DNA of 64,000 nt from Prosthecobacter gellanilyticus (GTDB taxonomy: Bacteria > Verrucomicrobiota > Verrucomicrobiia > Verrucomicrobiales > Verrucomicrobiaceae): NCBI RefSeq assembly GCF_007992435.1, contig NZ_BKAG01000001.1, positions 186,001 to 250,000 on the forward strand. Reading direction: 5' to 3'. The first letter of the stretch is position 1; the number at the start of each line of letters is the position of its first letter. The translations under genes were made by a program, and so were the position numbers. The notes under the pieces were generated by a model that made no database searches, was not told the DNA's origin, and worked only from the letters and a program-made list of their open reading frames with translations. This document shows positions 1-8,896 of the stretch, piece after piece.

Positions 1-445
1 GCTGGCGCGCATCGTGACACATCGTGAGTTAGGCGTGGAGCCGCAGGTTTCGGCCATCACCACGCGTGAGGAGTTTGCGCACATCCAGGCCGTGGCGCGG
101 CGGGTGTATCTGCCGGAGATCGTGGCGGACTACATCGCGCGCATTGTGGATGCCACGCATCCGGGACAATCCAAAGCGGCGGACGGCGTGCGGTTTGGCG
201 CCAGCCCGCGTGCGGCGCTGAGCCTCGCTTCCGCAGCCAAGGCACGTGCTCTGATGCATGGCAGGCCGAATGCAAGCTTTGAAGATGTGCAGTCTCTGGC
301 GCTTCCCGTGCTGAACCACCGCATCCTCCTGGACTACACGGCCCGCATGGACGGCCGTACCAGTGCCAGCGTGGTCCGCGCCATCCTGGCGGAGGTGCCG
401 GTGCAAAATCTCGGCATGCCGAAGACACTGAAGGAGGCGGCATGA
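1..445 (+). CDS. MoxR-family AAA+ ATPase, C-terminal part (5' end outside window)
   Basis: The reading frame is open from the first bases of the window, so the gene begins upstream and only about 147 C-terminal residues are seen. They match the lid domain of MoxR ATPases: the stretch with the pattern GASPRAALSLASAAKARAL followed by a conserved VLNHRILLDY is typical. The Walker A and B motifs are missing because they lie upstream. MoxR ATPases act as chaperones that insert metal cofactors or activate partner proteins with von Willebrand domains. The stop codon overlaps the start of the next gene (ATGA at 442-445), so the two are translationally coupled. Confidence 0.88.
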   Translation, partial: LARIVTHRELGVEPQVSAITTREEFAHIQAVARRVYLPEIVADYIARIVDATHPGQSKAADGVRFGASPRAALSLASAAKARALMHGRPNASFEDVQSLALPVLNHRILLDYTARMDGRTSASVVRAILAEVPVQNLGMPKTLKEAA

Positions 446-2259
446 AGATCCGGGCTTCTCAAATCATTTTTTGGTTAGGCCTGATGGCCTCTCCTGCCCT
501 GGCACAGAAGAGCCTAACCAATGGTGCGATCACGGATGACGGCCGCCTGACGCTGGAGATGCGCAGTGTCTTTGATCCCATGCCTCCCTCCGGCTGCGCC
601 CCGCTGCGCATCGTGGCCACGAATTCGGGAGAGGGTGACACGCGCTGGGATTTCTCTTTTGTCTCGCAGACGCGGACGTATCGCCAGGAGGGTGATCACC
701 GCAGCCAGTTCATCCTGGCCGTGCCTGCGCACAGCACTCAGTCCGCCACCTTCCTGGTACCTATGGCGGTGAAGTATGGAGATCCCAGCGGCGGCTACTG
801 GGACAACAATCATGAGTTTCTGATCGAGGTCACGGCAGGTGGCGCTTCCTTCAAGAAGAACGAGTATCATGAGCGGGCTGATGACTTCCCTGCCATCGCC
901 ATCAGCAAAGGTCTGGCGGATGCGAACCACTCAAAGCTCAAGGATGAGGTGGAAAAGCGCTCGGGCCGCACCGGCAGCTCGAAGTCGTTCTTTGGCAGCA
1001 CCTTCGCTCCAGCGGATCTGCCGGAGGACTGGCGCGGCCTCAGCGGCTTTGACTTCCTCATGATCTCCGGCAGTGAGTGGCAGATGCTGAAGCCGGGCCA
1101 GCAGCTCGCGGTCATGCAGTGGGTGCGCTTTTACGGCAAGCTTCATGTCTACAATGCGAACTCCAGCGCCACGCCTGCCGGGCTGGGCCTGCCGGAAGGT
1201 TTTGAGAATAACAAAAAGGATCACTCCATGGGCAAGCTCCAGATCATCCCGTGGGATGGCAAAAGCCTGGACGCGGTTGAGACGGTCTCGCGCTACCACG
1301 GCATGGGAAACCGGGTCAAGGAGCTGACGGCGGAGTACTCCTATCGTGCATCAGGTGCCGCGAGTGAACCCACTTGGGGCCTTTTGAATGCGCTGGGTGA
1401 GCGCAGCTTCGCCTCCTGGCAGGTGATCGTGTTTCTGGTGATCTTTGGCATCCTCGTGGGGCCGGTGAATCTCTTCGTGCTCGCGCCTTCGGGGCGTCGG
1501 CATCGTTTGTTCGTCACCACACCGCTGCTGTCCGTGGGTGCCAGCGTGCTCATGGTGGGCGTGATCTTGATGCAGGACGGAGTCGGGGGTGCAGGTGCGC
1601 GGCTTGTGGTGATCGATATCGAGCCTGAAGAGGCTCTGGCCTATGTGACGCAGGAGCAGGTCAGCCGCACGGGTGTGCTGCTGGGTGGCGGATTTGAAGT
1701 GAAGCAGCCCGCTCTCATTGAGCCCCTGGCACTGCCAGATTCTCCCTGGGTGAAGCTGAAGAGCAACAGCGCCACGCAGCCGGCGCAGCTCTCGCAAAAC
1801 GGCAGCCTGCGCAGTGGCAACTTCTTCCAGAGCCGTGCGGAGCAGGGGCAGATCCTGCGCACCGCCGTGTCCACACGCGCACGTTTGGAACTCAAAGCAG
1901 GTCTGCCCGCTGATGCCGCGCCTGAGGTCATCTCCGCGCTCGGATTCACGCTCGAGGAGTTGTTCTATGTGGATGCCAACGGCATGGTCTGGCGCTCCAG
2001 CACCGCGGTGGCCACGGGCAAGCAGGTGAAGCTCGTCAAATCTGATGCGGCCGCTCTCCGGAGCAGCCTGCACAAACTCGCCGAGCTTTCGGACGGTGCC
2101 CAGCGCTCGGGCCTGAGCCGTCTCATGAATGGCACGCTGCCTCGCCAGACCTTCCTCGCCTCCGCCGAGGCCGCGCCGGGCTTCACCCTGGACACGCTCT
2201 CCTCCATCCGCTGGCAGGAGGACCAGGTGCTGGTCCTCGGGCCTTTGAAGCAACAATAG
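442..2259 (+). CDS. Exported membrane protein of the MoxR operon, function unknown
   Basis: A 605-residue protein with a signal peptide (residues 1-21, ending PALAQ), a large periplasmic N-terminal half, and two hydrophobic segments around residues 325-347 and 356-378 separated by a short basic loop, then a second extracytoplasmic domain of about 220 residues. The layout resembles the large uncharacterised membrane proteins that sit behind MoxR and DUF58 genes in Bat-type operons. I recognise no catalytic motif. It overlaps the MoxR gene by four bases, which supports shared expression and a role in the same envelope or protein-activation process. Function is inference from context. Confidence 0.8.
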   Translation: MKIRASQIIFWLGLMASPALAQKSLTNGAITDDGRLTLEMRSVFDPMPPSGCAPLRIVATNSGEGDTRWDFSFVSQTRTYRQEGDHRSQFILAVPAHSTQSATFLVPMAVKYGDPSGGYWDNNHEFLIEVTAGGASFKKNEYHERADDFPAIAISKGLADANHSKLKDEVEKRSGRTGSSKSFFGSTFAPADLPEDWRGLSGFDFLMISGSEWQMLKPGQQLAVMQWVRFYGKLHVYNANSSATPAGLGLPEGFENNKKDHSMGKLQIIPWDGKSLDAVETVSRYHGMGNRVKELTAEYSYRASGAASEPTWGLLNALGERSFASWQVIVFLVIFGILVGPVNLFVLAPSGRRHRLFVTTPLLSVGASVLMVGVILMQDGVGGAGARLVVIDIEPEEALAYVTQEQVSRTGVLLGGGFEVKQPALIEPLALPDSPWVKLKSNSATQPAQLSQNGSLRSGNFFQSRAEQGQILRTAVSTRARLELKAGLPADAAPEVISALGFTLEELFYVDANGMVWRSSTAVATGKQVKLVKSDAAALRSSLHKLAELSDGAQRSGLSRLMNGTLPRQTFLASAEAAPGFTLDTLSSIRWQEDQVLVLGPLKQQ

Positions 2260-2262
2260 TTA

Positions 2263-2408
2263 GGTGGAGAATGACGAATTTTCTAATGACGAAAGAACGC
2301 CATAATCACAAATCCGAACGGACGCAAAGCGGGCATCTGCTTGGACTTTCGCCATGTATGCTTGGTCATCCATTCGTCATGCAGTTTTAGTCATTCGGCA
2401 TTCTCCTC
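2263..2408. repeat. Imperfect inverted repeat in intergenic space
   Basis: The 180 bases between the MoxR-operon membrane protein and the ABC ATPase hold inverted-repeat arms at about 2263-2293 and 2371-2408, both built from the core GAGAATG(A/C)CGAAT with further TGACGAA units. The arms can pair imperfectly over some 30 bases. No gene is seen here. It looks like one of several palindromic intergenic families in this chromosome. Confidence 0.45.
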
Positions 2409-2440
2409 CGCCAACACTCTGACCCCACTTTCTCCCTTTC

Positions 2441-3508
2441 ATGTCCGCCCCTGAGATCGACACTTCCCAGCCCGCCATTCTGGTGGAGGATCTGAAGCGC
2501 AGCTTTGGCTCGCTGAAGGCGGTGGATGGTGTGTCCTTCAGCATCAATCATGGAAGCGTGGTCGGCTTTGTGGGTGCCAATGGTGCTGGCAAGACGACGA
2601 CGATGCGCATCCTCGCCACGCTAGACTATCCCAGCTCCGGCCAGGTGAAGGTGGGCGGGCATAATGTGGTACACTATCCCGCGAAGGTGCGCCGCCTGCT
2701 CGGCTGGATGCCGGACTCCTTTGGCACGTATGAGCACATGACGGTGCTCGAGTATCTGGACTTCTATGCGCGCGCGCTGGGTTACAAAGGTGCGGAGCGT
2801 GTGCAGCGCATCCAGGAGGTCATGGACTTCACGGATCTCACGCCGTTGGCGGACCGGCTGAGCAACAAGATGTCCAAAGGCCAGACGCAGCGTCTGTGTC
2901 TGGGTCGCGCTTTGCTGCATGATCCGCAGATCCTCATCATGGATGAGCCTGCCGCGGGCCTGGATCCGAAGGCGCGTGTGGAATTGAAGCGCCTCATCCG
3001 CATCCTCGCGGACGAGGGAAAGACCATCCTCATCAGCTCCCACATCCTCAGTGAGCTGGGGGAGATGTGTGACAGTCTGCTCTTCATCGACAAAGGCCGC
3101 ATCGTGCATCATGGCGATGCCGAGTCCATGACGCGTGCCAGCGCCACGCCAGAGACGATCGTGAATGTGCAGATCGCGGGCGAGCCTGCGAAGCTGGTCG
3201 AGTGGGCGCTCACCGCACCGCTGGTGAAGGTGATGGACGAGACCAAGCGCGGCGCGCGGCTTTGCATCGAGTCCACGGATGAGATGGTGCTCGCTGGCGT
3301 GCTCAAGCGCATGATCACGGACGGTTTGCTGGTCACGGATTATCATCGTGAAGAGCGCAAGCTCGAGGACGCCTTCATCGACATGCTGGGTCAAATCGAT
3401 CAAGGCAAGTTCCAGTCGAATGGGGGGCCGGTGATGTCCACCCCACCTCCGCTGCCGCAGATGCCGCCGGCCGTGGTGAGCGGGCCGGTGATGGGTGCGC
3501 AGGAGTGA
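2441..3508 (+). CDS. ABC transporter ATP-binding protein
   Basis: A 355-residue ABC ATPase. Walker A GANGAGKTTT is near residues 44-53, a signature in the form MSKGQTQRL near 143-152, and Walker B ILIMDEPAAGLDP near 164-176 followed by the H-loop SSHIL. The MSKGQ signature and the C-terminal domain of about 100 residues are typical of ABC-2 type exporters and gliding/secretion ATPases. The last 40 residues are Pro-rich. No permease gene follows; the next gene is glpD behind a repeat, so the partner permease must lie elsewhere. ATP-driven export is a family-level statement; the substrate is unknown. Confidence 0.9.
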   Translation: MSAPEIDTSQPAILVEDLKRSFGSLKAVDGVSFSINHGSVVGFVGANGAGKTTTMRILATLDYPSSGQVKVGGHNVVHYPAKVRRLLGWMPDSFGTYEHMTVLEYLDFYARALGYKGAERVQRIQEVMDFTDLTPLADRLSNKMSKGQTQRLCLGRALLHDPQILIMDEPAAGLDPKARVELKRLIRILADEGKTILISSHILSELGEMCDSLLFIDKGRIVHHGDAESMTRASATPETIVNVQIAGEPAKLVEWALTAPLVKVMDETKRGARLCIESTDEMVLAGVLKRMITDGLLVTDYHREERKLEDAFIDMLGQIDQGKFQSNGGPVMSTPPPLPQMPPAVVSGPVMGAQE

Positions 3509-3519
3509 GGTATCGAAGT

Positions 3520-3683
3520 CGCGGCAGCGTCCCGGAGTGCGGTGGCAGAGATGCACGGGCCACCGTGCATCGTCGACACCGCTCTCGTGCGCACACCATG
3601 CCTTCCTATCTCGAGAATGTTCTCTGCGCACCTAGCGGTGTCGCGCTTTAGCGCTTGCCACCGCACTCCGGGACGCTCCGCGA
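3520..3683. repeat. Palindromic intergenic element, copy 1
   Basis: Between the ABC gene and glpD, the arm at 3520-3547 (core CCCGGAGTGCGGTGGCA) is repeated in inverted form at 3657-3683 (TGCCACCGCACTCCGGG). Inside the left part is a smaller hairpin, ATGCACGG at 3551-3558 with CCGTGCAT at 3563-3570. The left half recurs near 9636-9712 in the opposite orientation. The element fills almost all of the 236-base gap. It resembles a REP- or MITE-like element; no transposase is seen beside it. Confidence 0.75.
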
Positions 3684-3744
3684 CGTTCGCGAACACACTG
3701 TACTTCGTACTTCCCTTTCGCGCACCGAGTCTGAGAATCAGCGC

Positions 3745-5295
3745 ATGAACCGCGCTGACTTCCTTTCCGCCGCCACCAGCGGCACGTCGTTTGACATCGT
3801 GATCGTCGGTGGTGGGGCCACGGGGCTCGGGGCGGCGGTGGATGCAGCCACGCGTGGTCACAGCGTGCTGCTTGTGGAGCAGTCAGACTTTGCCAAAGGC
3901 ACCTCGAGTCGCAGCACGAAGCTGGTGCATGGGGGGGTGCGCTATCTGAAGCAGGGGAATGTTTCTCTCGTGCTCGAGGCTTTGCGTGAGCGCGGGCTGC
4001 TGGTGCGCAATGCGCCGCATCTGGCGCACAGCCTGCCGTTCATCATCCCGAACTACCATTGGTGGGAAGGACCCTTCTACGGCATCGGCATGAAGGTCTA
4101 TGATGGGCTGGCCGGGAAGCTGGGTCTGGAGCCTTCGCGCTGGCTTTCGCGGGATGATGTGATCGAGCTGCTGCCCAACATCGAACCGGAAGGTCTCAAT
4201 GGTGGCATCATCTATCACGACGGGCAATTTGATGACTCGCGCCTGGCCATCAACCTCGCGCAAACCGCAGCGGAGAAGGGCGCGGTGCTGCTGAACTATG
4301 TGCGCTGCTGCGGTCTCATCAAAGAAGGCCAGCATGTGGCCGGCGTGCAGTTGCGGGATGAGGAGAGTGGTCGCGAGTTTGAGGTGCGCACGAAGGTCGT
4401 GATCAATGCGACCGGCGTTTTTGCCGATTCGGTGAGGCGCATGGATGATGCGCAGACGAAGTCGATGCTCAGCCCGAGCCAGGGCATTCACTTTGTGCTG
4501 CCGCGTGAATTCCTGCCGGGTGACTCCGCCATCATGATTCCGAAGACGGATGATGGCCGCGTGCTCTTTGCCGTGCCGTGGCATGGGCGGATCGTGGTGG
4601 GCACCACGGACACGCCGGTGAGTGAGTCTTCGCTTGAGCCGCGGGCCTTGCCGGAGGAGATCGAGTTCATCTTCACGCAGATGAATCGCTACCTGACCCG
4701 TGATCCAGGTCGTGATGATGTGCTCAGTGTATTCGCGGGGCTGCGACCGCTCATCAAGGCCGAGGCAGGCAGCACGGCGGCTCTTTCGCGGGATCATCTC
4801 ATCACCATTTCAGATTCCGGATTGATCACCATCGCGGGTGGAAAGTGGACCACGTATCGCAAGATGGCGGAAGATGTGATCGATCATGCAGAGATGATCG
4901 GCGCACTGGATCATCGCCTTTGTGCCACGCAGAACCTGCCGATTCATGGTCATGAAGGCAGCGCGGGTGATAAGAGTCATCTCAGCACCTATGGCAGTGA
5001 TGCAGCGGGTATTCGCGCGCTGGCGGATGCCGATGCTTCGCTGGGTGAATTGTTGCATGCCAAGCTTGAGTTCCTCAAGGCCGAGGTGGTCTGGCAGGCG
5101 CGGCACGAGATGGCACGGACGGTGGAGGATGTGCTGTCACGTCGCACGCGTGCGCTGCTGCTGGATGCGCGCACGAGCATGGAGGCCGCACCGGTGGTGG
5201 CGGAGATCCTGGCGCGTGAGATCGGCAAGGATGCTGCGTGGGCGCAGGGTCAGGTGACGGCCTACCAAACTTTGGCGAAAGGGTATCTGCTCTGA
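3745..5295 (+). CDS. glpD: Aerobic glycerol-3-phosphate dehydrogenase
   Basis: A 516-residue FAD-dependent dehydrogenase that oxidises glycerol 3-phosphate to dihydroxyacetone phosphate and passes electrons to the quinone pool at the inner membrane. The N-terminal dinucleotide-binding motif GGGATGLGAAVDAATRG is at about residues 17-33, followed by the family signature TSSRSTKLVHGGVRYL. A later FAD-contact region includes IAGGKWTTYR, and a C-terminal domain follows. Length fits GlpD. I chose the ATG at 3745 because an upstream in-frame start at 3655 would lie inside the palindromic repeat. The aquaporin gene at 32973-33716 could supply glycerol to the same pathway, though it is far away. Confidence 0.92.
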   Translation: MNRADFLSAATSGTSFDIVIVGGGATGLGAAVDAATRGHSVLLVEQSDFAKGTSSRSTKLVHGGVRYLKQGNVSLVLEALRERGLLVRNAPHLAHSLPFIIPNYHWWEGPFYGIGMKVYDGLAGKLGLEPSRWLSRDDVIELLPNIEPEGLNGGIIYHDGQFDDSRLAINLAQTAAEKGAVLLNYVRCCGLIKEGQHVAGVQLRDEESGREFEVRTKVVINATGVFADSVRRMDDAQTKSMLSPSQGIHFVLPREFLPGDSAIMIPKTDDGRVLFAVPWHGRIVVGTTDTPVSESSLEPRALPEEIEFIFTQMNRYLTRDPGRDDVLSVFAGLRPLIKAEAGSTAALSRDHLITISDSGLITIAGGKWTTYRKMAEDVIDHAEMIGALDHRLCATQNLPIHGHEGSAGDKSHLSTYGSDAAGIRALADADASLGELLHAKLEFLKAEVVWQARHEMARTVEDVLSRRTRALLLDARTSMEAAPVVAEILAREIGKDAAWAQGQVTAYQTLAKGYLL

Positions 5296-5300
5296 AGATT

Positions 5301-5356
5301 GTAGAAAGATTAAGGTAGAAAAATTCTCTGAAATCTTTCTACCCTAATTTTTCTAC
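5301..5356. terminator. Interleaved inverted repeats between convergent genes
   Basis: Two 11-base inverted repeats overlap: GTAGAAAGATT (5301-5311) with AATCTTTCTAC (5332-5342), and GTAGAAAAATT (5315-5325) with AATTTTTCTAC (5346-5356). The order is A, B, A', B', so the two hairpins exclude each other or form a knot. It lies between the converging glpD and the membrane protein gene on the other strand, where a bidirectional terminator would be expected. The AT-rich composition contrasts with the surroundings. Confidence 0.5.
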
Positions 5357-5411
5357 ATTATTGGTTTGGCATCAGCGCTGACGAGCACATTGAGCCAGGA
5401 GATCGCTCACC

Positions 5412-6761
5412 TCACTGGAACACCCGCTTCAGTACGGCTTTCTCTTCGGGGGTCAATGACTCGCGCCAGACTTGTTCGCCGCCCTGGCCTTGGTTGTTGA
5501 CGGTGCCGGCGGCGGTGGGGCCGGTGGAGGTTTTGTCGACCTCGTGCTTGCCGTCCTGGGTGCCGAGGGTGGTGCCGAGCTGGGCTTTGGAGAAGTCGTC
5601 GTTCTGCACGCCTTCGATCTTGTTGGTGCCAAAGTTGTTTTCGTCTTTGGAGAGCGTGAGAGGTGCGGTGCCGGGACCGCGATCAACGCCGCCATTGCCA
5701 GGGCCTTCCTTTTGCGGGCCGGTGGCCATGTCATCGAGGGACTTGAGACCGGCATCGTCTTCGCCCTGGCCGTCGCCGAGGAAGCCTTTGTTCTGGCCGA
5801 AACCCTGACCGGGGTTTTCACAGGTGCCGCTCTTGTTTTTGAGGGCATCGCGGAGCTGGTCGAGCTGCTCCTTGGACATGGACTTGAGGTTCTTCGGGTC
5901 GATCTGCGAGAGCTCCTTCAGCAGTGAGGGATCCAGCGCGAGGGTGTTGGACTTCAGGCTCTGCATCGCTTCATCGAACTCCTTCAGCATCTGCTCCTTG
6001 GCCTGCTCGGAGAGCTTGTCGCCATAGTTCTGCAGGGCGTTCAGGCTGCGTTCAGCATCGGAGAGATTGCGGCCCATGTTGGCGATCTCGCGCTGGAGCT
6101 GCTGCTTCAGGGTGTCACTGGCATTCAGGCTCTCGTGGCTGAACCATTTTTCCTGGGGCTGGTTGCGCAAGGCATCGAGCTTCGCGTCCTGCTCGGCCTC
6201 GGACTCCGGGGTGATAACCTTTTCGTCCTTCAACTTCTCCAGCCACTCATCCATTTGCTGCCACGCTTGTGGTTGGGCATCCGGAATCACGGCCTGGGCC
6301 TTCGGCGTGATCGGCAGGTAAAAAGCGGCGAGCAGACACACGGCACATACGACAAAAGGACCGCTGACACGCTCCCAGCGCCAGCGCAGACCATCCAGCA
6401 CGGACTCCGGCACTTTCGGCCAGGTGCCGCGACCGAGGCGTGCGACCGTGAGCGCGTTGTGCAGCCTGAGCTGGGACTCGAGCCGGACCATGGCCGTCTC
6501 GGTGTTGATAAACTGTTTCCGCGCCCATAGGAGCGCCGCGCCTGTGAGCAGCACCGCCGCCCCCGACCACCAGGGCCAGAGCGCCACGAAGTCCATGACA
6601 TGCCCGCGTGACCTCAACCAGACGATGCTGGCAAACCCTGCTGCTCCTGCGCCGACGAGCCAGGGGGTGAGCCGTTCCACTAACCAGGCTGTGTTCACCT
6701 TCCAAGCAGTGCGCTTCGCCAGCGCGTGCCAGCGTGCAGAGAGGACGGCTTGGTCTGTCAT
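5412..6761 (-). CDS. Membrane protein with coiled-coil and Gly-rich tail, function unknown
   Basis: About 449 residues from the ATG at 6761. Three hydrophobic segments lie in the first 145 residues, then a long charged helical region rich in Gln, Glu, Leu and Lys (likely coiled coil), then a Gly/Asn/Asp-rich linker and a short conserved-looking tail. The layout recalls DUF4175-like membrane proteins found near MoxR/DUF58 operons, but I cannot confirm the family. A longer frame extends to 7154, but that would overlap the leucine-rich-repeat gene on the other strand, and the protein-like composition begins at 6761. Function unknown. Confidence 0.75.
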   Translation of the reverse strand: MTDQAVLSARWHALAKRTAWKVNTAWLVERLTPWLVGAGAAGFASIVWLRSRGHVMDFVALWPWWSGAAVLLTGAALLWARKQFINTETAMVRLESQLRLHNALTVARLGRGTWPKVPESVLDGLRWRWERVSGPFVVCAVCLLAAFYLPITPKAQAVIPDAQPQAWQQMDEWLEKLKDEKVITPESEAEQDAKLDALRNQPQEKWFSHESLNASDTLKQQLQREIANMGRNLSDAERSLNALQNYGDKLSEQAKEQMLKEFDEAMQSLKSNTLALDPSLLKELSQIDPKNLKSMSKEQLDQLRDALKNKSGTCENPGQGFGQNKGFLGDGQGEDDAGLKSLDDMATGPQKEGPGNGGVDRGPGTAPLTLSKDENNFGTNKIEGVQNDDFSKAQLGTTLGTQDGKHEVDKTSTGPTAAGTVNNQGQGGEQVWRESLTPEEKAVLKRVFQ

Positions 6762-6927
6762 GTCAGTGGGGAGTGCGTGTTTGACACCCGACCCAGGTTT
6801 ATAGCAGAAAATAGGCGGATGGGAAAATGAAAGTCGGGGGCTGAATCCCAGAGCTTGTGAAGATGCAGTTGATCGATGGAAAGGATCGCTTCTCGTAAAA
6901 CCCCCGGCTCGTCCACACTCCGCCACC

Positions 6928-7530
6928 ATGTTCTGGTACAAGAAATTTGGCTCTCTTGAAGGAGCTTCCGCCAACCCAGCTTCTGTTGGAGGCTTGTATC
7001 TCATCAAGCCAGGAGTCGATTTTAGCGCCTTCGCTACCCTTCTGCCGAAGTTGATCAATCTACGCGAGATCGAGGTGGGCTGGCAGTCATGGACGGAGCT
7101 GCCTGAAGCCTTGGCAGGTTTACAGAAGCTCCGAAAATTCTGTGTCCTCAACATGCCAATTCAAACCTTTCCCGCCTTTCTAGCTTCTTGCCCACGTCTC
7201 ACTGAGTTGGTCTTGCGAGGGACTGACATCACTCACATCCCGCCGTCGGTTCAGGAGTTCAAGCATCTGCGTCGACTCGATTTTTCCAACCACCCATCAC
7301 CAGAAGTTCCGCCCCAGCTCGGGCAATTGTCCGAGCTTCGAGAGCTTCAGTTACATGACATCGGATTGACCTCACTGCCAGATTCCATCGCGGGATTGCG
7401 GCGCTTGCGTAGACTTATTATCGTCGGAAATCCTATCCGCGAAGTTGAGGTATCACGGATTCGAAGCTGGTTTCGTCCGGGGGTTGTCTCCGCGTGGAGC
7501 GTGGAAGAACAGGAGGCTGCACAGCAGTAG
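6928..7530 (+). CDS. Leucine-rich repeat protein
   Basis: A 200-residue protein made mostly of leucine-rich repeats of about 23 residues with the pattern LxxLxxLxLxxNxLxxLPxxL: examples are LINLREIEV, CPRLTELVLRGTDITHIP, FKHLRRLDFS and LSELRELQLHDIGLTSLP. There is no signal peptide, so it is probably cytoplasmic. Such repeats usually form a curved protein-binding surface. It has no obvious enzymatic part and no operon partner other than the small zinc-ribbon gene that starts inside its end. Confidence 0.85.
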   Translation: MFWYKKFGSLEGASANPASVGGLYLIKPGVDFSAFATLLPKLINLREIEVGWQSWTELPEALAGLQKLRKFCVLNMPIQTFPAFLASCPRLTELVLRGTDITHIPPSVQEFKHLRRLDFSNHPSPEVPPQLGQLSELRELQLHDIGLTSLPDSIAGLRRLRRLIIVGNPIREVEVSRIRSWFRPGVVSAWSVEEQEAAQQ

Positions 7531-7871
7531 TGAGGGGTGCCTACTCGGGTGCAGGGCACAACAGCGTTGACCTGTTTGATGGAATCCGTTTTCATCGTGT
7601 CGTGGACTTTTCAGACTTCATCTTTCTGGACAGCGATGGCGCTGACGAGGTGCCTGTGGACACCTTTGGCGGCCTTGTGGCGTTCGATTGTTACCAATGC
7701 GGGCATCCCGTGATCTGCTCATCGGCGGAGAATGAACGCGGCCATGACGAGGAACACCCGAGCGCCTGCAAAGGTTGTGGCACTCCCTACTACCTAGATG
7801 TGCGGTATCATAACCAGAAGATGTACATCCATACCCCCTGGAGAGACCCGGATGATCCGAATGCCTTTTGA
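7494..7871 (+). CDS. Small zinc-ribbon protein, hypothetical
   Basis: A protein of up to 125 residues with two CxxC pairs, CYQCGHP and CKGCGTPYY, spaced about 30 residues apart, which look like a zinc ribbon. The start is uncertain: GTG at 7494 overlaps the leucine-rich-repeat gene by 37 bases, while GTG at 7530 sits just at that gene's stop with a GGAGG about 13 bases upstream and may be the true start (113 residues). Function unknown. Confidence 0.6.
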   Translation: MERGRTGGCTAVVRGAYSGAGHNSVDLFDGIRFHRVVDFSDFIFLDSDGADEVPVDTFGGLVAFDCYQCGHPVICSSAENERGHDEEHPSACKGCGTPYYLDVRYHNQKMYIHTPWRDPDDPNAF

Positions 7872-7890
7872 TGCGACACTCCTTTGGTCA

Positions 7891-7958
7891 CCACCGAGGG
7901 CACGGAGGAGCACAGAGGTCAGAAATGGAAACTCTGTGGCCCTCCGTGCTCTCTGTGG
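7891..7958. repeat. Long-hairpin intergenic repeat
   Basis: Arms of 27 bases at 7891-7917 and 7932-7958 pair with about four mismatches around a 14-base loop; both arms are built on the units GCACGGAG and CACAGAG. The element lies between the small zinc-ribbon gene and the PH-like membrane protein. Repeats of the form ACGGAG/CACAGAG occur in many environmental genomes as intergenic hairpins. Confidence 0.65.
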
Positions 7959-8016
7959 TTAAGCCTTGGTGTTTCTTCACACTTCAAGTTGCCCCACCTT
8001 GCATCCGCGCGAATCC

Positions 8017-8478
8017 ATGAACACAACCTTCCCTGTCGATTGGAAACAGGTCTTCAAGTCGTTGTCGGTCTTCATGACGGTGGCCATCCTTGTGCCTGTG
8101 ACGCTAATGATCGGCGTGCGCTATGTGTCCTCGGGGTTCAACTATGAAAAGACGTTTGAGCATGTCTCCATGCCGGTTTTCTTGCTGATCCTTGCCTGTG
8201 TCCCCTTGGTCTCTGTGGTGATGGCATTTTTGGTTGGGCAGTGGTTCCGGCTTGCCACGATCACCCTCTCCGAAGGCATGATCCACGGTCGCAACTTCTG
8301 GGGCCGCAAGAACAAGATCCCGCTAAGCGAGATCACCCGGCTGACACCCTTCAGCAACAACGGCATCAAGGCCATCGTGGTGCACAGCAAGTATCACGGG
8401 CAGATTTACATCTCCGACAAGACGGAACGAATGGCCGAACTGCTTGAGTTTTTGAACGACCATCTTTCCAAAGATTGA
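8017..8478 (+). CDS. Small membrane protein with PH-like C-terminal domain
   Basis: A 153-residue protein. Two hydrophobic segments (about residues 14-36 and 51-72) are followed by a soluble domain of about 75 residues with beta-strand pattern, TLSEGMIHGRNFWGRK then IPLSEITRL and AIVVHS, similar to bacterial PH domains (bPH/DUF304-like). The ATG at 8017 begins the protein-like sequence; an upstream in-frame ATG at 7966 lies in the repeat region and is less likely. Function unknown. Confidence 0.7.
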   Translation: MNTTFPVDWKQVFKSLSVFMTVAILVPVTLMIGVRYVSSGFNYEKTFEHVSMPVFLLILACVPLVSVVMAFLVGQWFRLATITLSEGMIHGRNFWGRKNKIPLSEITRLTPFSNNGIKAIVVHSKYHGQIYISDKTERMAELLEFLNDHLSKD

Positions 8479-8578
8479 AGGATCGTCGGCGGTCTTTATT
8501 CAGGAGCAGGGAGTTCTTAGATTTTCCACGAAGCTACTTCACATGATACCAGCGGGTCTGCTATGATCATCTCAAACG

Positions 8579-8896
8579 ATGGCCGGTGGCTTTCTATCCA
8601 AACCTTCTGTTAGGCAAGTCCTGACGACGTCGTTCTGGACGTTGTTCGTGATGATTGTGGGTCTCGAGGTGATGCAGGAGTGCCAATTTAGAGATGGTCC
8701 GCTCAGGGGTACTTTTCTGGATCCTTATCGCATGTCCAAAGCGGACGAGGATGAGGTGTTGAAGGTGCTTTGTAAGATTGCCATTCTGGCGTTTGCTTCT
8801 CTGTGGCTTGTATCCCGTCATCTGCACGGCTGGCACACCTGGTTGTGGCTGTTGATCTTGCTCCTGGAGCTCTTCTCGCTGGCTGTGCCAAGGTAG
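8579..8896 (+). CDS. Small three-segment membrane protein, hypothetical
   Basis: A 105-residue protein with hydrophobic stretches at about residues 14-35, 60-79 and 85-102 and a polar loop between the first two. It overlaps the 3' end of the metallophosphoesterase gene on the opposite strand by 79 bases, so the two genes converge and share coding DNA at their ends. No family recognised. The hydrophobic pattern supports a real gene, but nothing else does. Confidence 0.5.
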   Translation: MAGGFLSKPSVRQVLTTSFWTLFVMIVGLEVMQECQFRDGPLRGTFLDPYRMSKADEDEVLKVLCKIAILAFASLWLVSRHLHGWHTWLWLLILLLELFSLAVPR

